Positions 14,171-28,980 of a DNA stretch of 64,000 nucleotides are shown here, piece by piece (the stretch's first letter is position 1; every line of letters starts with the position of its first letter). Both the position numbers and the translations under genes were made by a program. The DNA lies in contig JXTC01000179.1 of assembly GCA_002914845.1 (NCBI GenBank), positions 252,800 to 316,799 of the forward strand. Reading direction: 5' to 3'. The notes under the pieces are model-generated. The model worked only from the letters and a program-made list of their open reading frames with translations, was not told where the DNA came from and searched no databases. Source of the stretch: Trema orientale (taxonomy: Eukaryota > Streptophyta > Magnoliopsida > Rosales > Cannabaceae).

Positions 14171-15922
14171 CTAAAATTGTTCAATAGTATCCATCATCTC
14201 TGCTTTGCAGGTTGTCTTGTAATGACCGGTTTGGTTACACCGACTACAATGTACTGTGTGTTTCTCACGATTGAGTTCCTCTATACAAATCCGTTTCTTT
14301 TCGGGGCGTCCTGGTGGCCGACGAAACTTTGGTGGCCTTACTACCTGTGCGTCATCATCTGTAGCGACGTCATCTGTCTTTCTCCATTCAAGTTTCCCAG
14401 GGATGGAGTATATCTCTTCAGCATAACTCTCACGGTAACTAGCAACGGTAAAGCACTTCTCTGCGAATGCATATACATCTTTTCGACAAGAGATGAGGGC
14501 CGCAACTGCATGTGAACATGGTATTCCATGAAGCTGCCAATCACGGCAGGAACAACTATGTGTACCAATGTTCACAATGTATGATCGCTCAGCTGAAAGG
14601 ACCTCAAATTCAACTTCATCGGATCGGAGAACTTGGAAAGTTGATGCACGACTCATGGATTCAATCATCCGCTTTTCAGCAGATGGGGCAAGAACAGAAA
14701 ACCATGAATTACCCTTCAAACGACGTTCTTCAAACTCTGAAATTAGTTTACTGTGGATCTGCTCAATCACCTGAATTATGGGCAATTCACGAGCTTCAAG
14801 TATCCATCTATTGAACTCCTCAATATTCGATGAGAGATGACCATAGCGTGTTCCTTCAAAATAGACCAATGCCCATCGGGAAGGATCAAATTGCTGTAGC
14901 CACTTTGTAGCTTCAGGAGAAGCCTCTTCAATTTCAGCCATTTTTTCTTTGAAACCAATAGTAGTGGTGGAATATGCAGCTTTCCACAAAAGATGGGCGA
15001 GCCTCGAGTTCTTGAACTCTTTGCCAAGACTTTCAGTCAAGTGGCGCATACAATGAGCAACAAAAGAGTTTGGGAATTTTCTTCTTACTGCATCAACAAT
15101 GCCCTTTTGTCCATCAGATAAAAATGTAAGTTGCGGTAAATTTTCTGTGTTCATCTCAAGCGCTTTATGCACCTCTGATAAGAACCACATCCAGCTCTCA
15201 TCGTTTTCTACATCAACAACACCAAATGCAAGTGGAAATAATCCTCCATCAGCATCAAAAGAAGTTGCTGAAAGCAAGGTACCAAGGTACTTGCTTTTAA
15301 GCTGGATTCCACCAAGTCCAATAACAGGCAAGCAACCATTCAGGAATCCATAAATGGATGCATAAAATGAAACAAAGAACCGCTGAAATCGACTATCTAC
15401 ACCAGTGGTGAAAACCTCTGCAACACTTCCTGGATTTGATTTCTTTATCTGCTCACAGTATGAAGGAAGCAAGCAATACCCTTCTTCAGAAGACCCGTAA
15501 ATTGCAGCAAGTCCCCGTTCCTTTGCACGCCAAGCTTGCTTGTATGGTATTGTGATCCCATACTGTTTTTGTATGTCATGCAATATATCCTTAGGTTTAT
15601 AGTTGATGTTATCCCTTAAACGCTCCTCTATAAAACTCACAATCCAATCAACAGAAGCTTGGTGATGACCATTGTGTGCATTTCTACCACAAGTATGTGT
15701 ACCTTCTAGGCTTCTTATTGTAAAAGTTGGGGCGTTGGAAAGCTTCACAGCACGAATTCTCCACGGACAACCCTCTGTGGCACATTTTGCAAAATAACGA
15801 ATCAGATCGCTTTTGATAATACGAAGCTCAAAATGTTGTGCAATTGCAGCTTCTTTTATCGCATTCCGGAAGGCCTTGACATCGGGGAACTCTTGACCAA
15901 CTACAAAAGTATGGTCCGCCAT
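14171..15922 (-). CDS. Domesticated MULE transposase (MUSTANG-type)
   Basis: A single 583-codon frame without introns. The N-terminus (about 3-75) is a MuDR-type DNA-binding segment with CATEGCPWRIRA. A MULE transposase core follows at about 150-300 (YLGTLLSATSFDADGGLFPLAFGVV, FLSDGQKGIVDAV, CMRHL). A SWIM zinc finger lies at 457-471 (CSC...IPCSH) and a zinc knuckle at 559-572 (CSRCNQTGHYKTTC). The first catalytic Asp, expected in a DGTHLK-like motif, is replaced (IGLGGIQLKSKY), so transposition is unlikely. Absence of a PB1 domain and of nearby terminal repeats fits the MUSTANG-A group of host genes, which act in the nucleus and affect growth and flowering in Arabidopsis. The intact frame argues for selection. 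A 5' UTR intron is predicted (15997-16693). Confidence 0.88.
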   Translation of the reverse strand: MADHTFVVGQEFPDVKAFRNAIKEAAIAQHFELRIIKSDLIRYFAKCATEGCPWRIRAVKLSNAPTFTIRSLEGTHTCGRNAHNGHHQASVDWIVSFIEERLRDNINYKPKDILHDIQKQYGITIPYKQAWRAKERGLAAIYGSSEEGYCLLPSYCEQIKKSNPGSVAEVFTTGVDSRFQRFFVSFYASIYGFLNGCLPVIGLGGIQLKSKYLGTLLSATSFDADGGLFPLAFGVVDVENDESWMWFLSEVHKALEMNTENLPQLTFLSDGQKGIVDAVRRKFPNSFVAHCMRHLTESLGKEFKNSRLAHLLWKAAYSTTTIGFKEKMAEIEEASPEATKWLQQFDPSRWALVYFEGTRYGHLSSNIEEFNRWILEARELPIIQVIEQIHSKLISEFEERRLKGNSWFSVLAPSAEKRMIESMSRASTFQVLRSDEVEFEVLSAERSYIVNIGTHSCSCRDWQLHGIPCSHAVAALISCRKDVYAFAEKCFTVASYRESYAEEIYSIPGKLEWRKTDDVATDDDAQVVRPPKFRRPPGRPEKKRICIEELNREKHTVHCSRCNQTGHYKTTCKAEMMDTIEQF

Positions 15923-16830
15923 GTGGGACTGAACAACACTCAGAAACTCAACTCCTCAAATGCATATTGATTTGACTATTCCAATCTCTGTCACTCCTGG
16001 GTAGCAAATAAAGCTATAAAAACTATATCTTCGAAATTCAAGCCTCATAACGAAACTCTCTGCAAGAAGCAAAGGGGTCACATTCAAATTCAAGCAAAAA
16101 ACCCCATATAACAGCTTAAGCATTGGTCTTCAGGACTTATATGAACAATCTATTTCTTAATTTTCACTCATAAAATATAAATAAAAAACAAATCAAACTA
16201 CTTTGTCAGGAGAACTGATGTTCAAAAGTTCATTCATAAGTAGCACGAAAAACAGAGCATTATACAGTAGTCAAGTTACTCTGGGGCCATTTTTATGTCA
16301 ACCCACCTCCCAAAATCCACACTTTGTGGTGTAAAACAACACAAAAACTCTAGCCTTCTTCGTTAAGGATTTCCTTTTTTGTTATTATTATTGTTCCTTT
16401 TTTCATTAGCTTATACAATTTGTTTCAGCTTAGATAACGAAAGAAGGAGAAGAAAACTAAATTTCCAAGCAACCATAGGAAATACACATGTATACATAGA
16501 CATGTATGTATACATATTTTTGAATAAGAAACTAGAGTACAGACCAGGTGTCTTTTGTAGTTGTCATGATCTAAAGTTTGCATCTTTAAGATATAGTTGG
16601 GTACAGTAGTGACCCATACATACATACATATATATATATACATACATATGCATACGACACAGTAATCATAAATGGAAAAGTAGAGAGACAAACCTTGAAA
16701 ATCAGAAGCAGAGTGTAGTCGAACAGAGATTGAGGGAGGCGGATCGAGCCAGTAGTGGCCGGAAAATAGAGGGTTGGGGAAAGAGGGGAACAGTATTGGT
16801 ATTCTTACCAAAGATTAGGGTTGATCAGGT
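15923..16830 (-). promoter_or_regulatory. 5' leader of the MUSTANG-type gene with UTR intron
   Basis: Read on the minus strand, a CT-rich leader ends at TTTTCAAG, with a GT donor at 16693. An acceptor CTACCCAG lies at 15997, leaving 74 leader bases before the ATG. TA/CA microsatellites occupy the intron at 16615-16655. This is inferred from splice-site quality only. Confidence 0.45.
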
Positions 16831-18782
16831 CACTGGCAGGGTTTATTCCGTCATCTAACTTATCAGACGAGGATATTTTTGCCATTCCATTTAAATTTCT
16901 ATCGCCATTTAGGCCTTTTTGTTTCTATTCTAATCTTATCTAAGCTTAGTGTCGTTTAAGATTGTACGACACGTCGTATTCAGGAAAATGAATGATGCCG
17001 CACCGCATACATTTTAAATTCACTGTATTTTTCACTGACTTCACTAATATATCTCTCTCTCATTTTTTATAAGGATAATCCCACTTAATATCATATATTT
17101 TCAATACCACTGACTTGATAAGTGATTTATCGGCATTTAATTGATGATAGTATTAAACTTATTAATATTAAGTTTTAATTCACTAATTAAATTCTGACAA
17201 ATCATATGTTACGTCATGTTATGTCAGATAGTATTAAAAAACTTGCATAATCCTATCTAGTACTATCTTTTTAGTAATATTTCAAAGCATAACAAATGTA
17301 ATACTTTTTTTTTTTTTTTTTGGAGTAAAACAGATGTAATACTTCGTACAAGAAAAAAGAATATATATATATATTTATAAGAGGAAGTAAGCCCTTAATT
17401 ATATGTTTTATTACGGTGGTTTTAAGTTTTGGAGCTTTAAATTAGTTTTCTTAGTTTCATAATCTTTTAAAATTGGTAATTAGTTAAGTTCTCTTTAATG
17501 AGATTTTTGTATTTCCCAAAATGTCTTTTTTCCCCCCCTAAAATTTCCAAAATCATCTTCTTTTTTTTTTAAATGAAGAATATTTGGGCAAGTTAAAATG
17601 TTGTTTACAAATTTAGTTATTTAAGATTAAGAGGTTTAATCAAAATGAAATAACTAAATGACCATTTCAAACCTAAATATATTTAGCATTTTATCCATTA
17701 AAAGGACATTAATGGCCTTAAAAGAACAATGAAATAATAATACCCGAATTAAATCAAGCTTGGCGGTTATAAGGCTTCGCACTTTCATCAAAAAATGTCT
17801 AAGTGCAAGTAATAGGGCTCGCAATTCGTGTCATTCTGTCGATCTATTTAATGTCGTACGGATTTTGTGTTACCTGCGGATTACCTGTTTAATGAAAACG
17901 TCAGTCAGACTGACGTGTTACAATACTTCTAAACATTATAATTATTCATTTACTTGATTTTTTCACTCCAATTTTACTTTATTAAAGTAAATTAGCTCAT
18001 TAGTTTATTATTTTTCATTTAAATCACAAGAAATTTGTTAAAAAATATTTTCTATGGAGTCGTTACTTAATATTTTATAATATATTTTGATAAAAAGTTA
18101 ATTAATCGTGTTAATTCGGGTCAATTTCGTGTCAAGCGTGTCAACTAAACGTGCGGGTTTCGAGTTGTGTTGGTGGGTCGTGTTCAAATTGCCAACCCTA
18201 GCAAGTAACACTTGTGGAAACTTCATTGTTCAGGATTCAGAGTTTGGATATATCAACAATCAAGATTCAATATTAACAACTTAGACTGAAGTGCCATAAC
18301 TATCGTTGCATATTTCAGCAACGAAGAATTCTTCAAAGAGAAATTGTTTAAAATTTACTTACTTACAATAATTAGTTTAGACTAATGTGAAATGCATTTC
18401 AATAATTTTGTCAAATCCTTGAATTGATTCAAGTTTGAATTGAAACACTCAATCTCTCCCCAATCTTTTAGTGTTTTCTAAATTTCCAACTTTAACCCTC
18501 ATAAATAGAGCATGTGACTTGTACATCTCATTTCCATCCAAAATATAATAGTGGTCAATGTCTTGGGAGACATTGCAATTAATCTGTCAAATCTAGGACT
18601 TGATTGCCACAAAAAACTTTTTTCCCCCCTTCAATGAATAAGTTGCTAAACTACAGCAATCATGAGTATAACCAAAATAATAACAACAATAAGAATAAGA
18701 ATAATACTAATAAAAGAACTTTGCACAAGTACAACATTCTTTTTTTCTCAACCATATAATGTTATCATAGATAGGGAGTATA
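16831..18782. other. Intergenic region with foldbacks and a hAT-like element
   Basis: No gene was supported. A palindrome-like ACGACACGTCGT lies at 16966-16977. A weak foldback spans about 17072-17255 (AGGATAATCCCACTTAATA against its imperfect complement ending near 17255). The hAT-like element at 17813-18200 is listed separately. The remainder is AT-rich with poly(T) at 17310. Confidence 0.5.
17813..18200. mobile_element. Non-autonomous hAT-like element, copy 1
   Basis: The element starts TAGGGCTCGCAATTCGTGT and ends AAATTGCCAACCCTA, which are imperfect inverted repeats. It is flanked by an exact 8-bp direct repeat GCAAGTAA at 17805-17812 and 18201-18208. Both features are hAT hallmarks. 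The inside is rich in CGTGT/ACACG words and has no reading frame. Two more copies lie at 35298 and 46787. Confidence 0.85.
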
Positions 18783-21911
<3,129 letters not shown>

Positions 21912-22003
21912 TTTTAGATGCTATATATATTATTATAGCTTACTCACTGAGTTTCACGTGTGAGTCAGGCCCGAGTTGCAACTCAATAACTTGGGGCCTT
22001 GCC

Positions 22004-22011
22004 TTTATATA
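22004..22011 (-). promoter_or_regulatory. TATA box of squalene epoxidase copy A
   Basis: TATATAAA on the minus strand lies about 95 bases before the ATG. A CACGTG palindrome (G-box type) at 21955-21960 falls in the predicted leader. Confidence 0.5.
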
Positions 22012-22971
22012 GAGAGATAGTGGGGCAACTCTCAAGACTCAAGTCAACAATATTAACTGTAACTGGCGTGAGCCCGCCACTGTCGTTTCATGACAACAAT
22101 TAATATATACATATTATTTAAGTTCATGAGTTAATCACAAAATTAAACCATAACAAACAATAGATTGATTTTGCTACTATACTCCACTATATAATGGCTC
22201 TCCAAATAAGACTGAATTGGTCAGGGACGGGTTGGTGTTAGTGGAGTTGTGAAGATTAGACGAATCATGAATATTGGAAATTCTTAAACTATGAACAAGG
22301 TCAAATTTATTTTCCAAGGTTTTCTCAAAACCGTGTGTGCTAAACAGGGGGTGACAAAGTAGTTCCACAATGACACTCTTTGACTAGAAATATTGATGTT
22401 TAACACTGGCACCGCCTAAAAATTAAAAATAAAAATAAAAATAAAAATCATGCATCCTATATGAATACCCACTAATCAATTTTTTACAAAAGAAATTTGC
22501 TCTCGACTTGAAAATTTTTGTCCAATAATGAATGTTTATATTGAAAAATATAATTAATAGTTTAAATTACCAGAATAATATAGATTAATGATGAAAATTT
22601 TCGTTGACATTTTAGTCTTTTTACTAGCCTCGGTTGGCGGGTGTGAAAATCATTTGACATAAATTAAAGAATGTCAATATAGATTTCTAAAGAAATAGAA
22701 GAAAAGACTTCTAACATTGCCACCAAAAAAAAAAAGTACAGCACATATATATTTACCGGTTAACAAAGTTAAATCTACATGTGGGTTTGGACTTTGCACC
22801 AACAAAAAGTCGAATAGCCAAGTGTGCAGTTAAGAGATATTTACCAAAATCCTCATGTTATAAAATTCTTATATCCCGTTTGCCCAATATATATATAGGG
22901 CACCAATCCAGTAGGTATTTTATATATATATATATATATATAAAAGACCAATAGATTTTTTTTTTTTTTTT

Positions 22972-23143
22972 AAAACCTATCTATAAGTATTATTTTACCT
23001 AATTAAAATTATTTTTCACATATTTTTATGGTCAAAAGATGGAGAAAAAAAGAGTATATTGTTTCTTTTTCTCAACTACTCAAATCATTATAGCTTATAG
23101 ATAATGATCCAATGACTAAAAAAAAAATACTTATAAATAGGTA
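22972..23143. repeat. Foldback (MITE-like) with AACCTATYTATAAGTATT ends
   Basis: AACCTATCTATAAGTATT at the left reappears as its near-perfect complement (AATACTTATAAATAGGT) at the right, about 170 bases away. The inside is AT-rich. No target duplication was resolved. Confidence 0.55.
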
Positions 23144-23170
23144 AAAAAAAATACTCCCATATATATATGA

Positions 23171-23360
23171 ATGATGTTAGGTGTACTAAAATTGTTATCA
23201 AATTTTTAATACCAACACATGTTAGCATTATTCAATTGGTGTATTAGAACTTAACACAAATAAATTAATCATATTCACGAATTGAATAATGCCAATTCAC
23301 ATACCACATGTGTTAGTATAAAAAAATTGATATAAATTTTGGGATACTTATAGCATTATT
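23171..23360. mobile_element. Foldback MITE, family shared with 52931
   Basis: The left arm (ATCAAATTTTTAATACCAAC, ACATGTTAGCATTATTCAAT) is complementary over most of its length to the right arm ending at TACTTATAGCATT. The arms meet near 23265, so the whole element is a hairpin. A relative with the same words lies at 52931-53130. Confidence 0.6.
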
Positions 23361-23600
23361 TTATATTATATATATATATCTTATATCCTTATGCCTTTAG
23401 TTAACTTTTTATTATTATTTATTTTTTTGAGGGAGTTGACTTTTTATTTTTGAATATATATAGTTGCAATAAAAACTGGCTTATTTTACCTTTTTTTTTT
23501 TTAAAAAGGCTTATTAATTTTTACTTTCAAGTTACAAGATGATAAAAAGGATCACACAAATTTTGTTTTTTTTTTTTTCTTTTAGTTCTAAAGTTTTATG

Positions 23601-23670
23601 GTCATTAGCTTAATCTGATTGATAAGCATACTCCTGTAGGATTGAGGTCTAAGGTTCAAATCCTCCGCTC
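23601..23670 (+). repeat. tRNA-like relic or SINE head
   Basis: TAGCTTAATCTGATTGATAA resembles a tRNA D-arm/A box, and GGTTCAAATCC at about 23652 is a good B box. The intervening CATACTCCTGTAGGAT could be an anticodon arm. No acceptor stem pairs, so it is not a working tRNA gene. A degraded SINE or tRNA pseudogene is most likely. Confidence 0.35.
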
Positions 23671-24351
23671 TTAAATATTTGAAAAAGACGCTACAATATT
23701 CACAGCCCAGTCAAATGACCACGTAGCAATTAACAATTAGAATTTCAAGTATGATCTAGTGAAGAGTTTATACTAAATAATAAGTGAATCTTTTGACGTT
23801 TGATTTCTAAATCATTCTTCTTAGTCCGGTGTACTGTAACTAGGATAGATTCATGCATATGCTTTGCTTCTCCTTTTGTTTTTAGTCTCATGAAAGTCAA
23901 AAGATTGAACATAAAAACTTCATTGTCAAGAAGAAAGGTAAATACTAAATGCCACATGATCCACATTTAGCAAATCAATCTCTTCTCTTTCCCCAGTTAT
24001 ATATATATATATATATATCTCCCTCGAAAAAAATAAACGAAATAACCATTGTTAAAACAAAGGTAATCTTATGAACATTCATTATCGTTCATGAACAGAA
24101 ATATTAATTTGCAATCACAATAATTGTATGTCTTCTATTTTTAAATTCATGATTACCTTTGTTTGATCATATCTGCTTTTTGGCTGTATCCTAGCTGGTG
24201 GAATTAAAAACTAGCATATGTAGATGATGTAATTTCGGTAATAATTTTAATTTTAGAGTCTTTCCTTTAATTAAAAAAAGTACTTTCCCAATTAAAAATG
24301 GATTTCAAAATTGAAAAAAGGAAACTAAAAAAATTAACGCGTCAAATTAAG

Positions 24352-24362
24352 GATATATATAT
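24352..24362 (+). promoter_or_regulatory. TATA box of the pectinesterase gene
   Basis: ATATATATATA lies about 85 bases before the ATG at 24444, a usual distance for a plant TATA box. AT-rich surroundings make a chance match possible. Confidence 0.4.
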
Positions 24363-24443
24363 AGTCCCAAGAGAAATAGTACATATTGTATTCGTGTATG
24401 TACGTGTCTGTAAAATTCTAAGATCTCCCAAAGACACAAATTA

Positions 24444-26852
24444 ATGGCTATGCCTTTGTTAAAGAGGTTGTGTTTTCTTTTCATTTTATTCACAACCCTT
24501 TTCTTCTGCTTCCTTCCCACGAATATACGTGCCAAATCTTATGTCTCAGATCACGAATTCTTAAGGGTTCCTTCACACGCATTCGAGTACTCAGTCGAGT
24601 CAACGCTCAAATTATTACAAAATTTGACCGACGCTTTTACGTCCCAAAATAATCATGATAGTCGTGCCATCTCAAATTGTATGGATTTGCTAGATTCATG
24701 TACTCAATTCCTAACATGGTCTCTCCATAGCATTCATGATTCTGAAGGTTTGCAAGATATATAATACATACATGTTTATATATATATATATATTTACCTG
24801 TTTATTATTAATATTTTTTTCGAAGATACAGTATGTTAATTGGGACAGATGATTTCGTATTTTTAGTTTATTTCTTATTTTTCTTAGTTAGTTAATATTT
24901 ATAGAATATGGTCGTATAAGTTGATTTTTTTTTTTGGGTTATGAATTCATATTTTGTAAATTACCAAATGGATTTGAATTTATATTACAACGATGATTAA
25001 CCAATGACAAATTTGATACATGATCATGTGATGCCAAATTAAAGTAATTATTATTTGATGCTTAAAGGAAGGTGAGTGGTAATTTTGTAGGCCAAGCTTG
25101 GGCTAGGATTTTAGTATTTTTTTCTTAATGCTTGTTCTTTATATGTTTACATAATCGATGATCTACAAGGAATAGTGTTAAAGGTTTCTCTTACCACAAA
25201 AATCCATGCAAATATATTTTGTAATATATTTATATAAAACACTCTATTAAAAGTTGAAATTAATAATCTTTTTAAATAATACTACTGCAGGTTATGGACA
25301 ATACTATGGGACAGGCCACGTAAGTTCAGATATAAGAACATGGTTAAGTGCTGCTCTAGCAAACCAAGCGACGTGCATGGATGGAATAAAAGGCTCCAAA
25401 ACCATTGTCATTGATTACATGACTAGTAACCTCAATGAATTATTGACCAAATCACTCATAAACCTCTTAAAAATGGTGTATGAACGAAAAACGTTAATCC
25501 CCCGAACTTATATACAGCATCGTAACACAGCGGAACGTTTTCGATGTCCAAACGTTACGGTTGCTCAGGACGGTAGTGGGAATTTCACGAAGATAATGGA
25601 CGCAGTCTTGGCCGCACCAAATCATAGCCTGAGGCACTATGTGATTTTTGTTAAGAGAGGACTTTATAGGGAGTACGTGAAAATCCATTCAAATAAGTGG
25701 AACTTGGTTATGATCGGCGAAGGTATGGACCTCACGGTGGTGACCGGCAACCGGAGCTATGGCGGTGGTTGGCGTACATATGACTCTGCAACATTTGGTG
25801 AGTACCTTGTTATATAAACTTAATACTAAATAACATTGCTGTAATGAGATCATATACTAAGTAATTAATTATTATTTATGATAATATATATCACATCCTA
25901 TTTTGTCATCGACGAAAAATAGCCTAAACATGATGTTGATAAAATAACTTAAATGATATGAACGTTTTAAGTCCTAACTAATATTTTAAAAAAGAACAAA
26001 ATATAATGTCACATTATTTAAGTTATTTGTTCATAGACACAAGTGACCTCTAGTTACCTAGTACGGCTACAATTACATTAAACCTTTTGAAAGAAGAATA
26101 ATTTAGTTGCATATACTACTGCTCATCTTAATTTCTATCTTGATGCTAATTTTGCAGCCGTGAGCGGCCAAGGCTTCATAGCCATCAACATGGGGTTTGA
26201 AAACACCGCCGAACCAAACAATCACCAAGCGGTGGCGCTCCGCTCAAGTTCCGACCGCTCCGCTTTCTACCGCTGCAAGTTCATCAGCCACCAAGACACT
26301 CTCTACGCTCACTCCCACCGCCAATTCTACAAAAAGTGCCGAATCTCCGGCACCGTCGACTTCATCTTTGGCCGAGCCAAGGCCGTCTTCCAAGACTGCA
26401 GCATCCTCCCCCGACAAAACTACGTCGGAGGACAGAACACCATCACCGCCAACGGCCGCAACTTCTCGGCCATGGACTCCGGCTTCTCCTTCCAAAGATG
26501 CGCCATTTTTGCCGACACAAATGCCAAAAACTCGAAAAGAGCCACCACGCCGACGTACCTGGGACGACCGTGGGGGAATTATTCACGTACGGTTTTCATG
26601 CACACGTACATGAGCAACATCGTGGTTCCAGAGGGCTGGATGGAGTGGCAAGGGAGGACTAATTATGACTCAGTCTATTATGGAGAGTATAAGAATAGTG
26701 GACCGGGTTCGGAGCTGGCCGGGCGGGTCAAGTGGCCGGGCTTTCATGCCATCACCAACTCATCGGTAACGAGTTTGTTTACGGTGGCTGAGTTTATTCA
26801 GGGAGACTTGTGGCTTCCCTTCACTAAGGTTCCGTACAGTAGAGGGGTTTAG
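24444..26852 (+). CDS. PME: Pectinesterase with N-terminal inhibitor-like domain
   Basis: Three exons (24444-24747, 25291-25797, 26158-26852) give 501 residues. A hydrophobic leader (residues 1-30) indicates export to the wall. A PMEI-like pro-region follows, with AISNCMDLLDSC, WLSAALANQATCMDG and Cys pairs. The catalytic domain begins near VTVAQDGSGNFTKIMDAV. It carries GLYREYV, QAVALR (about 294), QDTLY with the acid/base Asp (about 317), VDFIFG with the nucleophile Asp (about 338) and YLGRPW with the substrate Arg (about 407). All family signature residues are present, so it should remove methyl esters from homogalacturonan. The usual RRLL-type processing site is not evident; RKTLIPR stands near that place. 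Exon 3 is markedly GC-rich at third positions, unlike exons 1 and 2. Confidence 0.93.
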
Positions 26853-28980
26853 GTTATAAGAGCTAAACTTAGTTTTAAGGTGGCCAAAATTCGGTCATTT
26901 TGCTAAAAGTCACTAAATTAATTAGGCCTGTAGTCCACTATAATAGTAAAGTCAGACAGAGTAACTATATACACGTAAAAGGGTTTGGGCCAAAACAGAG
27001 GAATAGAATAGAAGTCAGCAGTTAGGGATGGTAATGTATTATTACCAAATTCTTTATGTTAGTTAATTAGTTGAATTTTTTTAATTTTTGAGTGTACTTT
27101 AAATAACGGTTTGGTTTATTTGATTTGATCTATATGGTTGTTTTGTATAATCTTCTTATTCGTAACTGTAAGTCTGGAGATTTTTTTTGTAATAATCCTC
27201 TGTATTTTTTTTTCCCCAATTATGAACAGTAAACCCATCTAGTACAATTCCAACTCCATATGAATTGGAATTTTGGAGGGGAAAAAATGCGAGGAAAAAG
27301 TCAAAGGAAAAAGAATTATAGCAACAACTAATGGTTTGAGAATATTCTTTTTGTTCTTATATGACCCCCAGCGTGTTCTTTCGATAGAGTTGCTTCTAAG
27401 AATAAATGGTAAGATTTTTTTGGCCGCAAATAAAGCTCGAAAACTATGAAGATTACCGCCAAAAGGAGAAAATTGCCAACGAAAAGACTAAATCGCGGGG
27501 TTAAAATTACTCACTTTCCCGTTTATGCCCCTTGTGTGTTTCACAACTAACACCCATACAAAGTCTAACTGTTGACATTGCTTTAAGTAGAGACATCCAT
27601 CGTCATAAACCACAAAGTCACTAGTATCTCTCCACTTTGGCATTGGTGGAATATTGGAGCAGTCATATGTAAACATACCCTTCCAAAAGTTTGACTATGA
27701 CTTCACGTGACATTAATAATGGGATCTTAATCTTGTTAGGCCTTTTTCACAATACAACAGTCCACATTATGATTGCCAATTATTCTTCAAGACATTCACA
27801 TTTCCTTAATATCTCCAGTCAACATTGCTAAATGTAACATATCGCACTTTATTTGGTCCAACCACTTGGAAACTTCAACGATCATTCGCTCCTTGGGAAA
27901 TGAGGGTTGGAAAATTGATGACACTTAAAAGGATTTGTTTGGATTCGCTTTTGTTTTCTATTTTTCGTTTTTTAAAACAGAAAAATAGAAATTTTTTTAA
28001 AAATTTGCTTGGCAAAATTGTTTCTATTTTTAAGTTTTTAAAAATTGTTACCAAAAATTTTAAAAAAAATGGTAATAAAAAATTTCTAATACCTTTATTT
28101 TTTCAAATAAATTTTAAAAACAAAAAAGCATACAAATATTTGTACACAAGTGTATATATATATGTATATACATATACAAATATAAGTCTATATGACTTTC
28201 TCTTTCATTATTTGCACTTTATTATTTTTAGAAACAATATCTGTACACAAGTGTGTATATATATATATACACAAATATAAGCCTATATGACTTTCTCTTT
28301 CATTATTTGTACTTTATTATTTTTAGAAACAAGTAATGAAATAAAGTTTGCAAGGCATGTTTCTTGTTTATAAAAATTGAAAACTAAAACAAAATTTTTA
28401 CTTCTATTTTCAATTTATTTAAACAAAAAATTAGAAATAAATCCAAGTAAGTCCTAATATTTTTAATTTTAGTTATAACATTTTGGTTATGTCAAAATCA
28501 TGTTAGTTAAAACCACAATCCGCTGACTCATGCATTTTCCATTGGTGCTAGGAGCCCATGCATCTTAGAGTCAAGGAGAATTTGTCTCCTTGAAGAGGTA
28601 ATCAGCATATTAGTTTGTTAGTTTTATTAGAGTAAAATGTAGATGTAGGAAAGAAGATATTGCTTGAAGTGAAAAATCAATTGTGATATAAAGAACCCAT
28701 ATATTAAAACATCTATTCTCTTTGAGGTTCTCATGACAAACTTGGAGAGGAATCTTGTTCCACTTAAGAAGCAAGATTTGTAAAAATAAAATAAAATAAA
28801 ATTAAGATCATGTTTCTTAACCCTAACAGTATAACATTGATCCCCACCTTACTTTTTGTATTTTCCTTAAGGAGAGAACCACCAATGCTCATTGCTACAA
28901 ATAACTTGTATTAAAAGTAAACATCTATGATAATCTATGCCTTCACATTTTCTCCTCCTGAATTTCATGTTTACATTTCC
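26853..28980. other. Intergenic region between pectinesterase and squalene epoxidase B
   Basis: It holds the pectinesterase 3' flank and AT-rich DNA, with a two-unit tandem repeat at 28141-28331. A 151-codon plus frame at 27825 is low-complexity Phe/Lys/Ile sequence and is not taken as a gene. Confidence 0.5.
28141..28331. repeat. Tandem repeat, about 100-bp unit, two copies
   Basis: TGTACACAAGTGT, a TA-rich core, then ATATGACTTTCTCTTTCATT and TTTATTATTTTTAGAAACAA occur at 28141-28240 and again at 28241-28331. The copies differ mainly in TA-run length. Confidence 0.8.

Larger units (their letters stand above)
22012..24351. other. AT-rich intergenic region with foldback elements
   Basis: No gene was supported. 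It holds TA runs (22921-22942, 24000-24020), two foldbacks (22972-23143 and 23171-23360) and a tRNA-like segment at 23601-23670. Short minus-strand frames here lack motifs. Confidence 0.5.

Noticed and set aside
23601..23670. Functional tRNA gene
   Set aside because: A and B boxes are recognisable, but no acceptor stem or clean anticodon arm forms.
26197..26662. Overlapping frames on both strands in pectinesterase exon 3
   Set aside because: They are shadows of the GC-rich exon. The pectinesterase frame carries all catalytic motifs.
27825..28280. 151-codon plus-strand reading frame as a gene
   Set aside because: The sequence is Phe/Lys/Asn/Ile-rich low complexity over AT-rich DNA and runs into a tandem repeat. 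No motif and no matching splice structure.
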